This document shows positions 35,016 to 44,543 of a DNA stretch of 64,000 nucleotides, in pieces. This DNA comes from Paraburkholderia phenazinium (GTDB taxonomy: Bacteria > Pseudomonadota > Gammaproteobacteria > Burkholderiales > Burkholderiaceae): NCBI RefSeq assembly GCF_900100735.1, contig NZ_FNCJ01000015.1, positions 1-64,000 on the forward strand, written 5' to 3'. The notes beneath the pieces are model-generated. The model ran no database searches. It was given only the letters and a program-made list of their open reading frames with translations, and was not told where the DNA came from. How positions within the stretch are numbered: position 1 is the first letter of the stretch; every line of letters begins with the position of its first letter. Both the position numbers and the translations under genes were made by a program.

Positions 35016-36497
35016 TCAAATCAACCCGAGCGTCGACGCTTTCAAGGTGGCGGCGGCCCGGGTTGAACATTCGAGCTTGCGAAACACGCTTTCGACGTGC
35101 GTGCGTACCGTGCTCGGACTCATCTGCAACGCGCGGGCGACTTCCTTGTTGCTCGCGCCGTGGCTGATATGCCGCAAGACTTCCGCTTCACGCGGCGACA
35201 GCAGCGACGCTCGCGCGGCGGGCCGAGCGCGCTCGGCGGCGCCCGCTTCGCGGCCGTCCAGCTCACCGGACAACACCGCGCGCACCGCTTCGGCATCGAA
35301 GCGCCCCGCATTCACCTCATCGCGTAACACGATGGCCGCTGCATCGGCGCACAGCGCCGCTCGCCACGGCCGCGGCGAACACAACGCCACCCAGCACGCC
35401 GCCGCAGCCAGCACGCGGGCCTCCGGCCCAAGCGCCGCACCTGTCGCGCCGCGGAAATAGCCGGTGCCGTCGAGCCGCTCGTAGGCCTGCGAGGCGAGCT
35501 CCGTCTCTCGGGCAAAGGCATCGATCTGCTTGCCGGCGCGCGCGGTCCAGTACGGCACGAGGCGCACTTTTTCCCATGCAGCGGGTGACAAGCGCCCAGG
35601 TGTATCCCAGATCGCATTCGACACCGCCATACGTCCCATGCCGTGCAGCAGGCCGGCCAGATAGGTCCGCTGCCGGGTCTCCTCATCGAAGCCGAGGCGC
35701 GCGCAGCCTCCCGCCGCCGCCTCGGCAACGCGCCGCGAGTAACCGGCCATCCAGGGGAGTTTCAGGTCGATCACATCCGCGACGATCTCAGGCGCCGTGC
35801 CCGGCTGCAGAAGCAGCGCGTCGAGCGGCTCGTCGCGACCCGCTGCGCTTTCCTGCTCCAACTCGCGCAGCCAGCCGCCGCCGCGCTTAAAGACGAGGCG
35901 CGCCAACGCTTCCGGATAGTGCCGCCCGGCCTTTTGCCCGATCAGTTTTTGCGCAGCGTCGAAGCCGTAGATGCGGCTGAGAATCTCCAGGTCACTCGCG
36001 AGCGCGACCAGGAACACCGCCTCCGGCACCTGCGCGCCATCGAGCCGCTCAGGCAGCCCGGCACCGTCCCAGGTTTCGAAAATGTGCCGCAGCGAGGCCT
36101 GAGTCACGTCGTCGAGACCAAGCATGTGGGCGATTTCCCCCGACACCTCACAGTGGATCTGCGCCAACGGCTGGATGGCCGCATCGAGGCGCCCCTGTGC
36201 TTCGGCTTCGCCGCCCCAGCCGGGACGCATGGCGAGCATCGCCGCGCGGCCGCCGATGTCGTCGCCAAGCCACTCCGAAAAACCCGCCGCGTTGGCCGTG
36301 CAACCCGACCAGCGCAGCAGCGACACTTCCTGCACCACCCTGCATTGCGCATCGTCGCGACCGGCTTCGGCAGCGAGCCGCGCCGCCAGCCAACTGGTGC
36401 GTAGCGAATGATCCGTCGGCTGGCCCATGCTGAGGTCGCCGATGAACGCCAACGCCTTCACAGCGTCGAGCACACGGATTGTTGAAACGTCTGCCAT
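35016..36497 (-). CDS. Two HD-GYP-like halves fused to a LuxR helix-turn-helix
   Basis: 493 residues. Two halves resemble HD-GYP phosphodiesterase modules. The first has WDGAGLPERLDGAQVPEA (about 145-165); the second has LLHGMGRM and YERLDGTGYFRG (about 290-350). Metal ligands are degenerate: the first half has RWSG where HD is expected and the second has HG instead of HD. The C-terminus (about 420-490) is a LuxR-type helix-turn-helix, LSPREAEVLRHISHGASNKE then STVRTHVESVFRKL. Binding rather than cleaving a cyclic dinucleotide is possible. I chose ATG 36497; the frame stays open to 36650. Confidence 0.85.
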   Translation of the reverse strand: MADVSTIRVLDAVKALAFIGDLSMGQPTDHSLRTSWLAARLAAEAGRDDAQCRVVQEVSLLRWSGCTANAAGFSEWLGDDIGGRAAMLAMRPGWGGEAEAQGRLDAAIQPLAQIHCEVSGEIAHMLGLDDVTQASLRHIFETWDGAGLPERLDGAQVPEAVFLVALASDLEILSRIYGFDAAQKLIGQKAGRHYPEALARLVFKRGGGWLRELEQESAAGRDEPLDALLLQPGTAPEIVADVIDLKLPWMAGYSRRVAEAAAGGCARLGFDEETRQRTYLAGLLHGMGRMAVSNAIWDTPGRLSPAAWEKVRLVPYWTARAGKQIDAFARETELASQAYERLDGTGYFRGATGAALGPEARVLAAAACWVALCSPRPWRAALCADAAAIVLRDEVNAGRFDAEAVRAVLSGELDGREAGAAERARPAARASLLSPREAEVLRHISHGASNKEVARALQMSPSTVRTHVESVFRKLECSTRAAATLKASTLGLI

Positions 36498-36652
36498 AGG
36501 TAGGTATCGACCTGTTTTCGTCATGCCCGAGAGCCGTCGAGTGTCGTGGGATTTCGCCAGCGCCTCGGTCATTCGACCGATACAGGCGCCCCTCGGATCG
36601 GCGCATCCTTCAGTCCGCAATCTGACTAACTTCTCAACGAGGACTGACAATT

Positions 36653-37444
36653 ATGAATACCCTGCTCAAAAAGTGCCTGACCGCCGCGCTGATGTTCGGC
36701 AGTCTTCTGTCCATCAGTGCGCTGACGCCTGCCAGCGCCGCCGCACCCACCGACGATCTGCAGGGCAAGAATGTCGTGCTGGTGCATGGTGCGTTTGCCG
36801 ACGGATCGAGCTGGGACAAGGTGATTCCGCTGCTGCAGGCGAAGGGTCTGCACGTCGTGGCGGTGCAAAACCCGCTCAATTCGCTCGACGGCGACGTGGC
36901 CGCCACGCGCCGCGTCATCGAACAGCAGAACGGCCCGGTGATTCTGGTCGGCCATTCTTGGGCCGGTGCAGTGATCACGCAAGCGGGCAATGACGACAAG
37001 GTCAAGGCGCTCGTCTATGTGGCGGCGTTCGCGCCACAGAAAGACCAGTCGATCAACGACATCCTGAAGGGTAAACCGGCGCCGGTGTGGGCGCCTGCGC
37101 TACAAAAGGATTCGGCGGGTTATCTGACGCTGTCGACCGATGCGATCATCCATGACTTCGCGCAGGATCTGCCGGTCGCACAAGCGCGTCTTGTCGCAGC
37201 AACGCAAGGCCCGTGGTTCGCCGGCTGCACCGACGACAAGGTGACGCAACCGGCCTGGCAAAGCAAGCCGTCGTGGTTCGTGGTGACGGAGAAGGACCGC
37301 ATGATCCCGCCGGAACTGCAGGCTGCGATGGCCGCGCAAATTGGCGCGACGGTGGTCAAGGTGGATGCGAGCCACGTGGCGATGCTGTCGAAGCCGGCCG
37401 ATGTAGCTGCGGCGATCGTCGACGCGGCGCGAGCGGTCAAGTAA
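36653..37444 (+). CDS. Secreted alpha/beta-hydrolase
   Basis: 263 residues with a signal peptide (cleavage near ASA-AAP, residue 30). The hydrolase core reads VVLVHGAFADGSSWDKV, nucleophile Ser in GHSWAGAV, acid in VVTEKDRMIPP and His in DASHVAMLSKP. It resembles exported esterases of the EstC/salicylate-esterase-like group; the substrate is unknown. GAGG precedes the ATG. Divergent from the LuxR-type regulator, which may control it. Confidence 0.9.
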   Translation: MNTLLKKCLTAALMFGSLLSISALTPASAAAPTDDLQGKNVVLVHGAFADGSSWDKVIPLLQAKGLHVVAVQNPLNSLDGDVAATRRVIEQQNGPVILVGHSWAGAVITQAGNDDKVKALVYVAAFAPQKDQSINDILKGKPAPVWAPALQKDSAGYLTLSTDAIIHDFAQDLPVAQARLVAATQGPWFAGCTDDKVTQPAWQSKPSWFVVTEKDRMIPPELQAAMAAQIGATVVKVDASHVAMLSKPADVAAAIVDAARAVK

Positions 37445-37476
37445 GGGTCAAATAAGGGGCCCGGTGAACTGGCGAG

Positions 37477-38487
37477 CTATCCGCCCGCCAGCACCGCACG
37501 CCGCTCGGTCGAGCCGCGTATCACCAACTCGCCCGGCAACACCAGCGTGCGCGTTGACATGGACGGATCGGCGAGCCGTTGCGTCAGCAACTGCATCGCG
37601 TTCTTGCCGATCTCGTAGACAGGCTGCGCAATCACCGTGACGCCCGGCGACACGAGTTCGGTCCACGCATCGTTGTCGAAGCCCGCCAGCGCAACGTCAG
37701 CCAAAGGCGTGGTGCTGCGCGCCCGCATGGCCCGATAGGCGCCGAGCAGCAGCAGGCCATTGCTCGCCACGATCGCATCGGGCCGCGCTGCGGGCTCGCC
37801 TGCGAGCCAAGCGCCGACATGCAGCAACGCGCTTTCCGGATTCGGCTCGACGAACTCAGCCTGCGCCGGCAGATCATGCCGGCGCAGCGCATCCATGAAA
37901 CCTTCGTGCCGCTCGCGCCCCGTGGTACTGGCATTGCCGAACAGGCCGGCAATGCGCCGGTAGCCACGCTCCACCAGATGCTCGACCAGACGCGCCGAGG
38001 CGTCGCGATTGTCGAGCACCACCGCATCCGCGCTCCCTGCCGGCGCGGCACGGTCGATCATCACCACCGGGAAGTCATAGGCCTGGGCCTTGAAACGCTG
38101 CGCCGCATCGTGCGTGGGCGAATAGATCACGCCGGTCACGCGCTCTTCCTCCATCAGCCGCAGATACATGGCCTCTTTCTCAGGGTTCTCGTCCGTGTTG
38201 CAGAGGATCACGCGCAAGCCTTGCTGATACGCGGCATCTTCCACCGCGCGGCTAACCTCGGTAAAGAAGGGGTTGCGCACGTCCGAGACGATCAGGCCGA
38301 TGGTGGCCGTGTCCCCCGAACGCAGCCGACGCGCGGCCGCGTTGGGCCGGTAGCCCAACTGCTCGATAGCGCTCAGCACGCGCTGACGGACCGTGTCGCG
38401 CACCGGGCCGTTATTCGACAGCACGCGCGAGACCGTGGTGACCGACACCCCCGCCGCCTCCGCAACATCCTTGATTCGTAGATTCAT
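37477..38487 (-). CDS. LacI-family regulator of the fructose PTS operon
   Basis: 336 residues. LacI helix-turn-helix (IKDVAEAAGVSVTTVSRVLS) and hinge NAAARRL, followed by a periplasmic-binding-like effector domain. It is divergent from fruBKA, so it is the probable fructose-PTS regulator, by analogy with FruR/Cra, though it is not orthologous by sequence that I can show. A perfect palindrome sits 6 bases before its ATG, suggesting autoregulation. Confidence 0.9.
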   Translation of the reverse strand: MNLRIKDVAEAAGVSVTTVSRVLSNNGPVRDTVRQRVLSAIEQLGYRPNAAARRLRSGDTATIGLIVSDVRNPFFTEVSRAVEDAAYQQGLRVILCNTDENPEKEAMYLRLMEEERVTGVIYSPTHDAAQRFKAQAYDFPVVMIDRAAPAGSADAVVLDNRDASARLVEHLVERGYRRIAGLFGNASTTGRERHEGFMDALRRHDLPAQAEFVEPNPESALLHVGAWLAGEPAARPDAIVASNGLLLLGAYRAMRARSTTPLADVALAGFDNDAWTELVSPGVTVIAQPVYEIGKNAMQLLTQRLADPSMSTRTLVLPGELVIRGSTERRAVLAGG

Positions 38488-38493
38488 GAAAGT

Positions 38494-38505
38494 GGAATCG
38501 ATTCC
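38494..38505. promoter_or_regulatory. LacI-type operator 1
   Basis: GGAATCGATTCC is a perfect 12-bp palindrome next to the regulator start, where binding would cover the ribosome binding region and promoter end. Confidence 0.75.
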
Positions 38506-38648
38506 TTAAACAGATCGGTATTTTCCCTGGATTCCGTTTCTAACCGCCCCACGGCCGTCCAGCGCCGAACACTTGAGGCAAGGCCTTCTCAGACCATTCT
38601 ACCTGGCTTTGTACCGTTCTTAATGATTTTCGGCAGACCGGCGAAAGC

Positions 38649-38679
38649 TTGACTCCCAAAGTGGTATCGATTCCAATAC
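38649..38679 (+). promoter_or_regulatory. fruBKA promoter with LacI-type operator 2
   Basis: GGTATCGATTCC (38663-38674) differs from operator 1 at one position. It follows a -35-like TTGACT (38649-38654) and overlaps the expected -10 region (CAATAC), 38 bases before the fruB ATG. Confidence 0.7.
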
Positions 38680-38711
38680 GAACACTTTAACGATTCGATC
38701 CAGGAGACGCG

Positions 38712-41216
38712 ATGCCGTCGCTGCTTACCGCAGAGTTGGTCCGACTCAACGCCCGCGCCAGCTCGAAACACGACGCGATCGAAGCGGCTGGCGAGTTGCT
38801 GGCCGCTGCGGGTTTTATCGAGCCCAGTTATCTCGAGAGCCTGCACGGCCGCGAGAAAGTCTCGAACACCTATCTCGGCAACGGCGTCGCGATTCCGCAT
38901 GGCATGCAGGAAGACCGTCACCTGATCCGTCGCACGGGCGTGGCGGTGCTGCAATTGCCCGAGGGCGTCGAATGGCACGAGGGCGAGCGCGCCAACCTGG
39001 TGGTTGCGATTGCGGCGCAGTCCGATGAGCACATCGCGCTGCTGCAACGTCTGACGCGTCTGATCGGCGATCCGCAGCAACTGCGCACGCTGGTCGAAGC
39101 ACGCGATCCGCAGATTCTGGTCAACGCATTGAATGGCGCGGCCGAGCCGCATATCAGCGTCGTCAACACCACGCCGGCCGACTTCGAACAGCGCGTCGAA
39201 CTCGTGCTCGACTACCCGCATGGTTTGCACGCTCGCCCCGCGAGCGCCTGGGTCGCCACCTCGAAGCGCTATCAGGCTGCCTTGCGGGTGCGCAATGGCG
39301 ATGTCGCCGCCGATCCGAAGAACCTCGTCAGCCTGCTGCAACTCGGCGCCACCGTGAATGCGAAGCTCGTGCTATCCGCGCAGGGCGTCGACGCAGCGGA
39401 TGCGCTCGCGGCCCTGAAGCGGACCATCGAAGCGCTCTCGGCCGAGGAACACGAGCGTGCTGCGGCAGCCCGCGCCCGCCGCCAGAAGGCCCAGCCGGTG
39501 CTGTGGACGCCGCTGGACCCGGCCGATGTATTCGAAGGCGTCAGTGCAGGTCCCGGTTTCTCGATCGGCCCGGTGCGCGTGCTGCGGGCCACCCAACTGG
39601 AGATTCAGGACCGGCCCGGCAATACCGTCGAGGCCAGCCACCAGCTCGATGACGCGCTGCGCCAAACCGCGAGCGAACTCGACGCCCTCACCCGTGAGAC
39701 CTCGGCACGCCTAGGCACCGCCGAGGGAGAAATCTTCGCCGCGCATCGTGAACTGCTGAACGACTCCGAGTTTCTGGGCCACGTGGCGCGCCTGCTGCTC
39801 GACGGCCACGGCGTGGCCTGGTCGTGGCATCAGGCGGCCGAACAGCAGGCCGCACGCCTTGCCGCCTTGCCCGATCCGCTGCTGGCCGCGCGCGCCACTG
39901 ACCTGCGCGACGTCGCGCGGCGCGTCCTCAAACATCTCGGTGAAAACGTCGCCGCAGAAACGCGCCTCGACACGCCCGCCATCCTGATCGCAGAAGACCT
40001 CACGCCGTCCGACACCGCGATGCTCGACCCCGCCGTGACGCTCGGCTTTTGCACGGTGTCCGGCGGACCGACCTCGCATACCGCGATCCTCGCCCGCACG
40101 CTCGGCGTGCCCGCCGCCGTCGCCTGCGGCGCTGGGTTGATGCAGATTGTCGACGGCAGTGAAGCGGTGCTCGACGGCACGTCGGGGCGTCTGTATGTCG
40201 GCGTCTCGGCGCAGGATCGCGAGCGGGCCCGGCAAACGCAACTGCAACTCGCCGAACAGGCAGAGCGTGCCGCGGCCAATCGCGCGCTGCCCGCCGCGAC
40301 GCTCGACGGCCACGTCCTTGAGATCGGCGCCAACATCACGCGTCCCGAGCAAGTGCGCGACGCGATTGCCAACGGCGCGGACGGCGTCGGCCTGATGCGC
40401 ACCGAGTTCCTGTTCCTCGAACGCCACGACGCCCCGAGCGAAGACGAGCAATACGACACCTACCGCCGCATGGTTGAAGCGAGCGGTGGGCGCCAGTTGA
40501 TCATCCGTACGCTCGATATCGGCGGCGACAAGCAGGTGCCTTATCTGAACCTGCCGCACGAATCGAATCCGTTTCTCGGCGTGCGCGGCGTACGTTTGTG
40601 CCTGCGCCGCCCCGACCTGTTCGTGCCGCAGTTGCGTGCGCTCTATCGCGCCGCAAAGGAAGGCCCGCTGTGGATCATGTTCCCGATGGTCTCGACGCTC
40701 GACGAAGCCCGCCAGGCAATCGCGCTCGCGGAAACCGTGCGCGCGGAACTCGATGCGCCCAAGGTGCCCCTCGGCATCATGGTCGAAACGCCGTCGGCCG
40801 CCGCGTTCGCGGATCACTTCGCGGCGCTGGTCGACTTCTTCTCGATAGGCACCAACGACCTGACGCAATACGTGCTCGCCGTGGACCGTGAGCATCCGGA
40901 ACTCGCGCGCATGGCTGAAAGCCTGCACCCGGCCGTGCTGCGCATGATCAAGCAGACCGTCGACGGCGCGCGGCGTCATCGCAAGTGGGTTGGCGTGTGC
41001 GGGGGGCTCGCAGGAGATCCGCTCGGTGCGTCGATTCTCGCGGGTCTGGGCGTAGACGAACTGTCGATGAGCGCTCGCGACATCCCCGCCGTGAAAACGC
41101 GGCTGCGCGGCGCGCGTCTCGATGCGCTGCAGGCGCTGGCCCGGCGCGCGCTCGATTGCGAAGACGTCGAGGCCGTGCGTGCGCTCGACAACGCTGAGAT
41201 CAAGGCTGCCGCATGA
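38712..41216 (+). CDS. fruB: Fructose PTS multiphosphoryl transfer protein (EIIA-HPr-EI)
   Basis: 834-residue fusion carrying phosphate from PEP to the fructose EIIB. Domains in order: EIIA-Fru (about 1-145, phosphorylated His63 in GVAIPHG), HPr (about 160-250, His173 in GLHARPAS), linker, then enzyme I (about 275-834, active His456 in GGPTSHTAI, and the PEP-binding end SIGTNDLTQYVLAVDR). This self-contained cascade needs no separate PtsI/PtsH. AGGAG precedes the ATG. The stop overlaps the fruK start by ATGA. Confidence 0.96.
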   Translation: MPSLLTAELVRLNARASSKHDAIEAAGELLAAAGFIEPSYLESLHGREKVSNTYLGNGVAIPHGMQEDRHLIRRTGVAVLQLPEGVEWHEGERANLVVAIAAQSDEHIALLQRLTRLIGDPQQLRTLVEARDPQILVNALNGAAEPHISVVNTTPADFEQRVELVLDYPHGLHARPASAWVATSKRYQAALRVRNGDVAADPKNLVSLLQLGATVNAKLVLSAQGVDAADALAALKRTIEALSAEEHERAAAARARRQKAQPVLWTPLDPADVFEGVSAGPGFSIGPVRVLRATQLEIQDRPGNTVEASHQLDDALRQTASELDALTRETSARLGTAEGEIFAAHRELLNDSEFLGHVARLLLDGHGVAWSWHQAAEQQAARLAALPDPLLAARATDLRDVARRVLKHLGENVAAETRLDTPAILIAEDLTPSDTAMLDPAVTLGFCTVSGGPTSHTAILARTLGVPAAVACGAGLMQIVDGSEAVLDGTSGRLYVGVSAQDRERARQTQLQLAEQAERAAANRALPAATLDGHVLEIGANITRPEQVRDAIANGADGVGLMRTEFLFLERHDAPSEDEQYDTYRRMVEASGGRQLIIRTLDIGGDKQVPYLNLPHESNPFLGVRGVRLCLRRPDLFVPQLRALYRAAKEGPLWIMFPMVSTLDEARQAIALAETVRAELDAPKVPLGIMVETPSAAAFADHFAALVDFFSIGTNDLTQYVLAVDREHPELARMAESLHPAVLRMIKQTVDGARRHRKWVGVCGGLAGDPLGASILAGLGVDELSMSARDIPAVKTRLRGARLDALQALARRALDCEDVEAVRALDNAEIKAAA

Positions 41217-42268
41217 ACACCGTTGTGACTGTCACGCCGAATCCGGCGCTCGATCAAACCGTGTGCGTCGAGAATCTCGCCCTCGGGGAAGTCAACCTCG
41301 CCGCCTCGCTCGAATTCAATGCCGGTGGCAAAGGCGTCAACGTAGCCGGGTGCCTGGCCGACTATGGCATCGAGACCATCGCCACGGGCCTGCTCGGCTC
41401 AGAGGATGCCTCTGCGTTCGACGCGATGTTTGCCGAGAAAAAGATCGTGGATCGCTTCGTGCGCATCGCCGGCCGTCCCCGCATCAATGTGAAGCTAGTG
41501 GATACCGCCCGCCACCAAACCACCGACCTCAATCTGGCCACCTCGCTGCCTGGCGCGGCCGATGTCGAAGCGCTGCAGGCACGGATTGTCGAGCTGGCCG
41601 CGCCGGGCCGCTGGTTTGTGCTAGCCGGCAGCCTGCCGCCGGGCGTCGAGGTTTCCTTTTACCGCCGCGTCACGCGGGCCTTGCATGCCGCCGGTGCGCG
41701 TGTTGCGCTCGATACGAGCGGCGCGCCGCTCGCCGATGCGCTCGCCGCCAGCGACGCCGACGATTTGCCGGACCTGATCAAACCGAACCGCGCTGAACTG
41801 GAAGCGGCACTCGGTCGTGCCTTCGTAGATGAAGACGCGCTGGTTCAGGCGGCCTGCGAGCTGGTGGAGCGCGGGATTGGATACGTTGTGGTGTCGCTGG
41901 GAGAACGCGGCGCACTGGGCATCACGCGCGCCTCAAATGCCTCGCATGCTTCAAACGCATCGCCCACCCCCAACACCGCCAAATACGCAGGCTGGCATGC
42001 CGCGCCGCTGCGCGTGCCAGTCGCGAGCACGGTCGGCGCGGGCGACGCGCTCGTCGCCGGACTGATCGCAAGCCTCGTCGAAGCGCGCCCATGGCAGGAA
42101 CTCGGCCAGCGCGCGACCGCCTTTGCCGCCGGCAAGCTCGCGCGCGTCGGCCCGCATCTGCCGGATCGCCCGACTCTCGACGCGCTCGCCGCGCAGGTCC
42201 AGGTGGTCACCTTCAGCGTCGCCGCGGATGCGCGGCACGTCACTCCACATCAAGCCGTAGCAACCTGA
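41213..42268 (+). CDS. fruK: 1-phosphofructokinase
   Basis: 351 residues, PfkB family, converts fructose-1-phosphate to fructose-1,6-bisphosphate with ATP. The sugar motif FNAGGKGVNVAG and the catalytic GAGDALVAG are intact. It is about 40 residues longer than usual: a serine/asparagine-rich insert (about 240-262, with ASNASHASNASP) and a C-terminal tail. Translationally coupled to fruB and 7 bases from fruA. Confidence 0.95.
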   Translation: MNTVVTVTPNPALDQTVCVENLALGEVNLAASLEFNAGGKGVNVAGCLADYGIETIATGLLGSEDASAFDAMFAEKKIVDRFVRIAGRPRINVKLVDTARHQTTDLNLATSLPGAADVEALQARIVELAAPGRWFVLAGSLPPGVEVSFYRRVTRALHAAGARVALDTSGAPLADALAASDADDLPDLIKPNRAELEAALGRAFVDEDALVQAACELVERGIGYVVVSLGERGALGITRASNASHASNASPTPNTAKYAGWHAAPLRVPVASTVGAGDALVAGLIASLVEARPWQELGQRATAFAAGKLARVGPHLPDRPTLDALAAQVQVVTFSVAADARHVTPHQAVAT

Positions 42269-42275
42269 GAGCGCC

Positions 42276-44111
42276 ATGGACAAGCTGATTGGACTGGTAT
42301 CGTCCCCACAACAAAGCGCAACGCCGGCCGTCGCGGCACAAGCGCTGAACCGCGCCGCGCAGAAACGCGGCACCACTCTCGCCGTCGAAACACGTAGCGC
42401 GCTCGGCGTGCAGGATCCGCTCAGCCTCGCGCAAATCTCCGCGGCGCACAGCGTGCTGATCGCCGCCGAAGTAGGTGCCGAGGTCGACGAAACACCCTTT
42501 GCGGGCAAGACGATTCATCGCGTGTCGCTCGACGATGCGATCCGCGAAGCCGATGCGGTGCTGGCACGTGTGGCAAGCAGCAGCACAGCCAACGCCAGCG
42601 CATCGACGCAAGCGGCATCGGCTGCAGCATCCTCCGCGGCAGGCGCCGCGCCGCGCACGCTGAAGATCGTGGCGATCACCTCGTGTCCGACCGGCATCGC
42701 TCACACCTTCATGGCCGCCGAAGGCCTCGCGCAAGGCGCAAAGTCGCTCGGCCATGAGATTCACGTGGAAACCCAAGGCTCGGTTGGCGCGCAAAACCGC
42801 TTGAGCGACGAACAGATCGCCGCCGCCGACCTCGTGGTGATCGCGGCCGATACCCAGGTCGACAAGAGCCGCTTTCGTGGCAAGCGTCTCTATGAAACCG
42901 GCACCAAGGGCGCGATCGGCAAAGGCGCAGCGCTGATCGAACGTGCCATCGCCGAAGCGCTAATCGAAGGAGGCGTCAGCAGCGGCACGCAGGCCGCCGC
43001 GCAGCAATCCGGCATGGCCGGCGCCGCGCTGGCCGACCAGGTCGCGGCGGCCAAGAAGCAGCGCTCCGCGAAGTCGTCCGGCCCGTACCGGCATCTGATG
43101 ACGGGCGTATCTTTCATGCTGCCCTTCGTCGTGGCGGGCGGCCTGCTGATCGCCATTTCGTTTGCGCTTGGCGGCATCTATGCCTTCGATGACGCACACA
43201 AAGGCACGCTGGCATGGGCGCTGTTCCAGATCGGCGCGAAGTCGGCCTTTGCGCTGATGGTCCCGGTGCTGTCCGGCTATATCGCGTATTCGATCGCCGA
43301 CCGGCCCGGCATCACGCCTGGCATGGTGGGCGGCATGCTCGCCGCGAGCCTCGGCGCCGGTTTTCTCGGCGGCATCATCTCCGGCTTTCTCGCCGGTTAC
43401 ACCGCACTCCTGATCAGCCGCAAGCTGAAGCTGCACCGCAATCTCGAAGGCCTCAAGCCAGTTCTGATCATTCCGCTGGTGTCGACCCTGGTAGTCGGCC
43501 TGTTGATGATCTATGTGGTCGGCACGCCGGTGGCCAGCGCACTGCATGGCCTGGAGAACTGGCTGCGTTCGATGCAGACCGGCAGCGCCGTGACGCTCGG
43601 CCTGCTGCTCGGCGCGATGATGGCCTTCGACATGGGCGGTCCGGTCAACAAGGCGGCGTATGCCTTCAGCACGGGATTGATCGCAAGCCAGGTGTACACG
43701 CCGATGGCTGCCGCGATGGCGGCGGGCATGACGCCGCCTCTCGGCATTGCGCTGGCCACGTGGATCTTCCGCAACCGCTTCGTGCTGGACGAACGCGAAG
43801 CCGGCAATGCGGCCGCGGTGCTCGGCATGGCGTTCATTACCGAAGGCGCGATTCCGTTTGCAGCCCGCGACCCGATGCGGATCATTCCGGCGTGCGTAGT
43901 GGGCTCTGCGATTACAGGGGCGATCTCGATGGCCGCAGGCGTCGAACTGAAGGTGCCTCACGGTGGCGTTTTCGTGCTGCCGATTCCGAATGCCGTCACG
44001 CATCTGGGCATGTACGTCGTGGCGATTGCGGCCGGCACGCTCGTCACCGCTGTGGCCGTCGGCTTACTGAAGCGCCCGCTCAGCGCGAGCGCCGCTGCAG
44101 CCTCGGCCTAA
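42276..44111 (+). CDS. fruA: Fructose PTS permease EIIB'BC
   Basis: 611 residues. A first EIIB-like domain (1-100) has no phosphorylatable cysteine. An Ala/Ser-rich linker (101-125) follows, then the active EIIB (about 126-225, Cys137 in SCPTGIAHTFMAAE). The EIIC membrane domain (about 270-600) takes up fructose while phosphorylating it. The duplicated inactive EIIB' is known from E. coli FruA. Last gene of the PTS operon proper. Confidence 0.96.
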   Translation: MDKLIGLVSSPQQSATPAVAAQALNRAAQKRGTTLAVETRSALGVQDPLSLAQISAAHSVLIAAEVGAEVDETPFAGKTIHRVSLDDAIREADAVLARVASSSTANASASTQAASAAASSAAGAAPRTLKIVAITSCPTGIAHTFMAAEGLAQGAKSLGHEIHVETQGSVGAQNRLSDEQIAAADLVVIAADTQVDKSRFRGKRLYETGTKGAIGKGAALIERAIAEALIEGGVSSGTQAAAQQSGMAGAALADQVAAAKKQRSAKSSGPYRHLMTGVSFMLPFVVAGGLLIAISFALGGIYAFDDAHKGTLAWALFQIGAKSAFALMVPVLSGYIAYSIADRPGITPGMVGGMLAASLGAGFLGGIISGFLAGYTALLISRKLKLHRNLEGLKPVLIIPLVSTLVVGLLMIYVVGTPVASALHGLENWLRSMQTGSAVTLGLLLGAMMAFDMGGPVNKAAYAFSTGLIASQVYTPMAAAMAAGMTPPLGIALATWIFRNRFVLDEREAGNAAAVLGMAFITEGAIPFAARDPMRIIPACVVGSAITGAISMAAGVELKVPHGGVFVLPIPNAVTHLGMYVVAIAAGTLVTAVAVGLLKRPLSASAAAASA

Positions 44112-44166
44112 GCGTATGTTGGTCCTCGCCCCGGAACGTTCAACCCCGCGCAGCGAAAGGATCGTC

Positions 44167-44421
44167 ATGGCGCACGAGCATAGCGAGACGTATAGAGGGT
44201 TTCGGATACGGGTGGAAGGCATCTCGGAAGATGACCACAGCGTGCAGATTCGCCGCACGCTCGCACGGCAATTGGGCGAGCGCTATGCCGCCCGTTATGA
44301 GCACGAAGCGCGAGGCGTCCACCCTGCGAATGCGGTCGAAAGCGCCTTCGCTGACGCGATCCGTGACGCTCGTGAAACGGTGGATCGCCTGCTCGGCGGC
44401 TGGCATCCCGCGTACGCTTAG
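44167..44421 (+). CDS. Small protein of unknown family (84 residues)
   Basis: Starts MAHEHSETYRGFRIRVEGIS and is charged and helical in its second half (ANAVESAFADAIRDARETVD). AAGGA precedes ATG 44167. It lies 55 bases after fruA and before a strong terminator, so it may be transcribed with the PTS operon. I do not recognise it. Confidence 0.7.
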   Translation: MAHEHSETYRGFRIRVEGISEDDHSVQIRRTLARQLGERYAARYEHEARGVHPANAVESAFADAIRDARETVDRLLGGWHPAYA

Positions 44422-44443
44422 GCACAGACGCACGCAAAACCCG

Positions 44444-44488
44444 AAAGCGGCGGGACGGTCATGCGTTGACCGTCCCGCCGCTTTTTCC
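44444..44488. terminator. Strong terminator between convergent genes
   Basis: An 18-bp perfect stem (44444-44461 with 44467-44484; AAAGCGGCGGGACGGTCA and complement) around TGCGT. A T tract stands on the plus side and A residues at the base on the other, so it can serve both directions. Confidence 0.92.
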
Positions 44489-44543
44489 TTTGCCGGCTTG
44501 CTGCTAACCGCGGTTAGTGTCCAGGCGGCGTCCAAGGTCCCGC

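Noticed and set aside
39711..40979. 422-codon minus-strand frame opposite fruB
   Set aside because: Antisense of the enzyme I domain, no family features.
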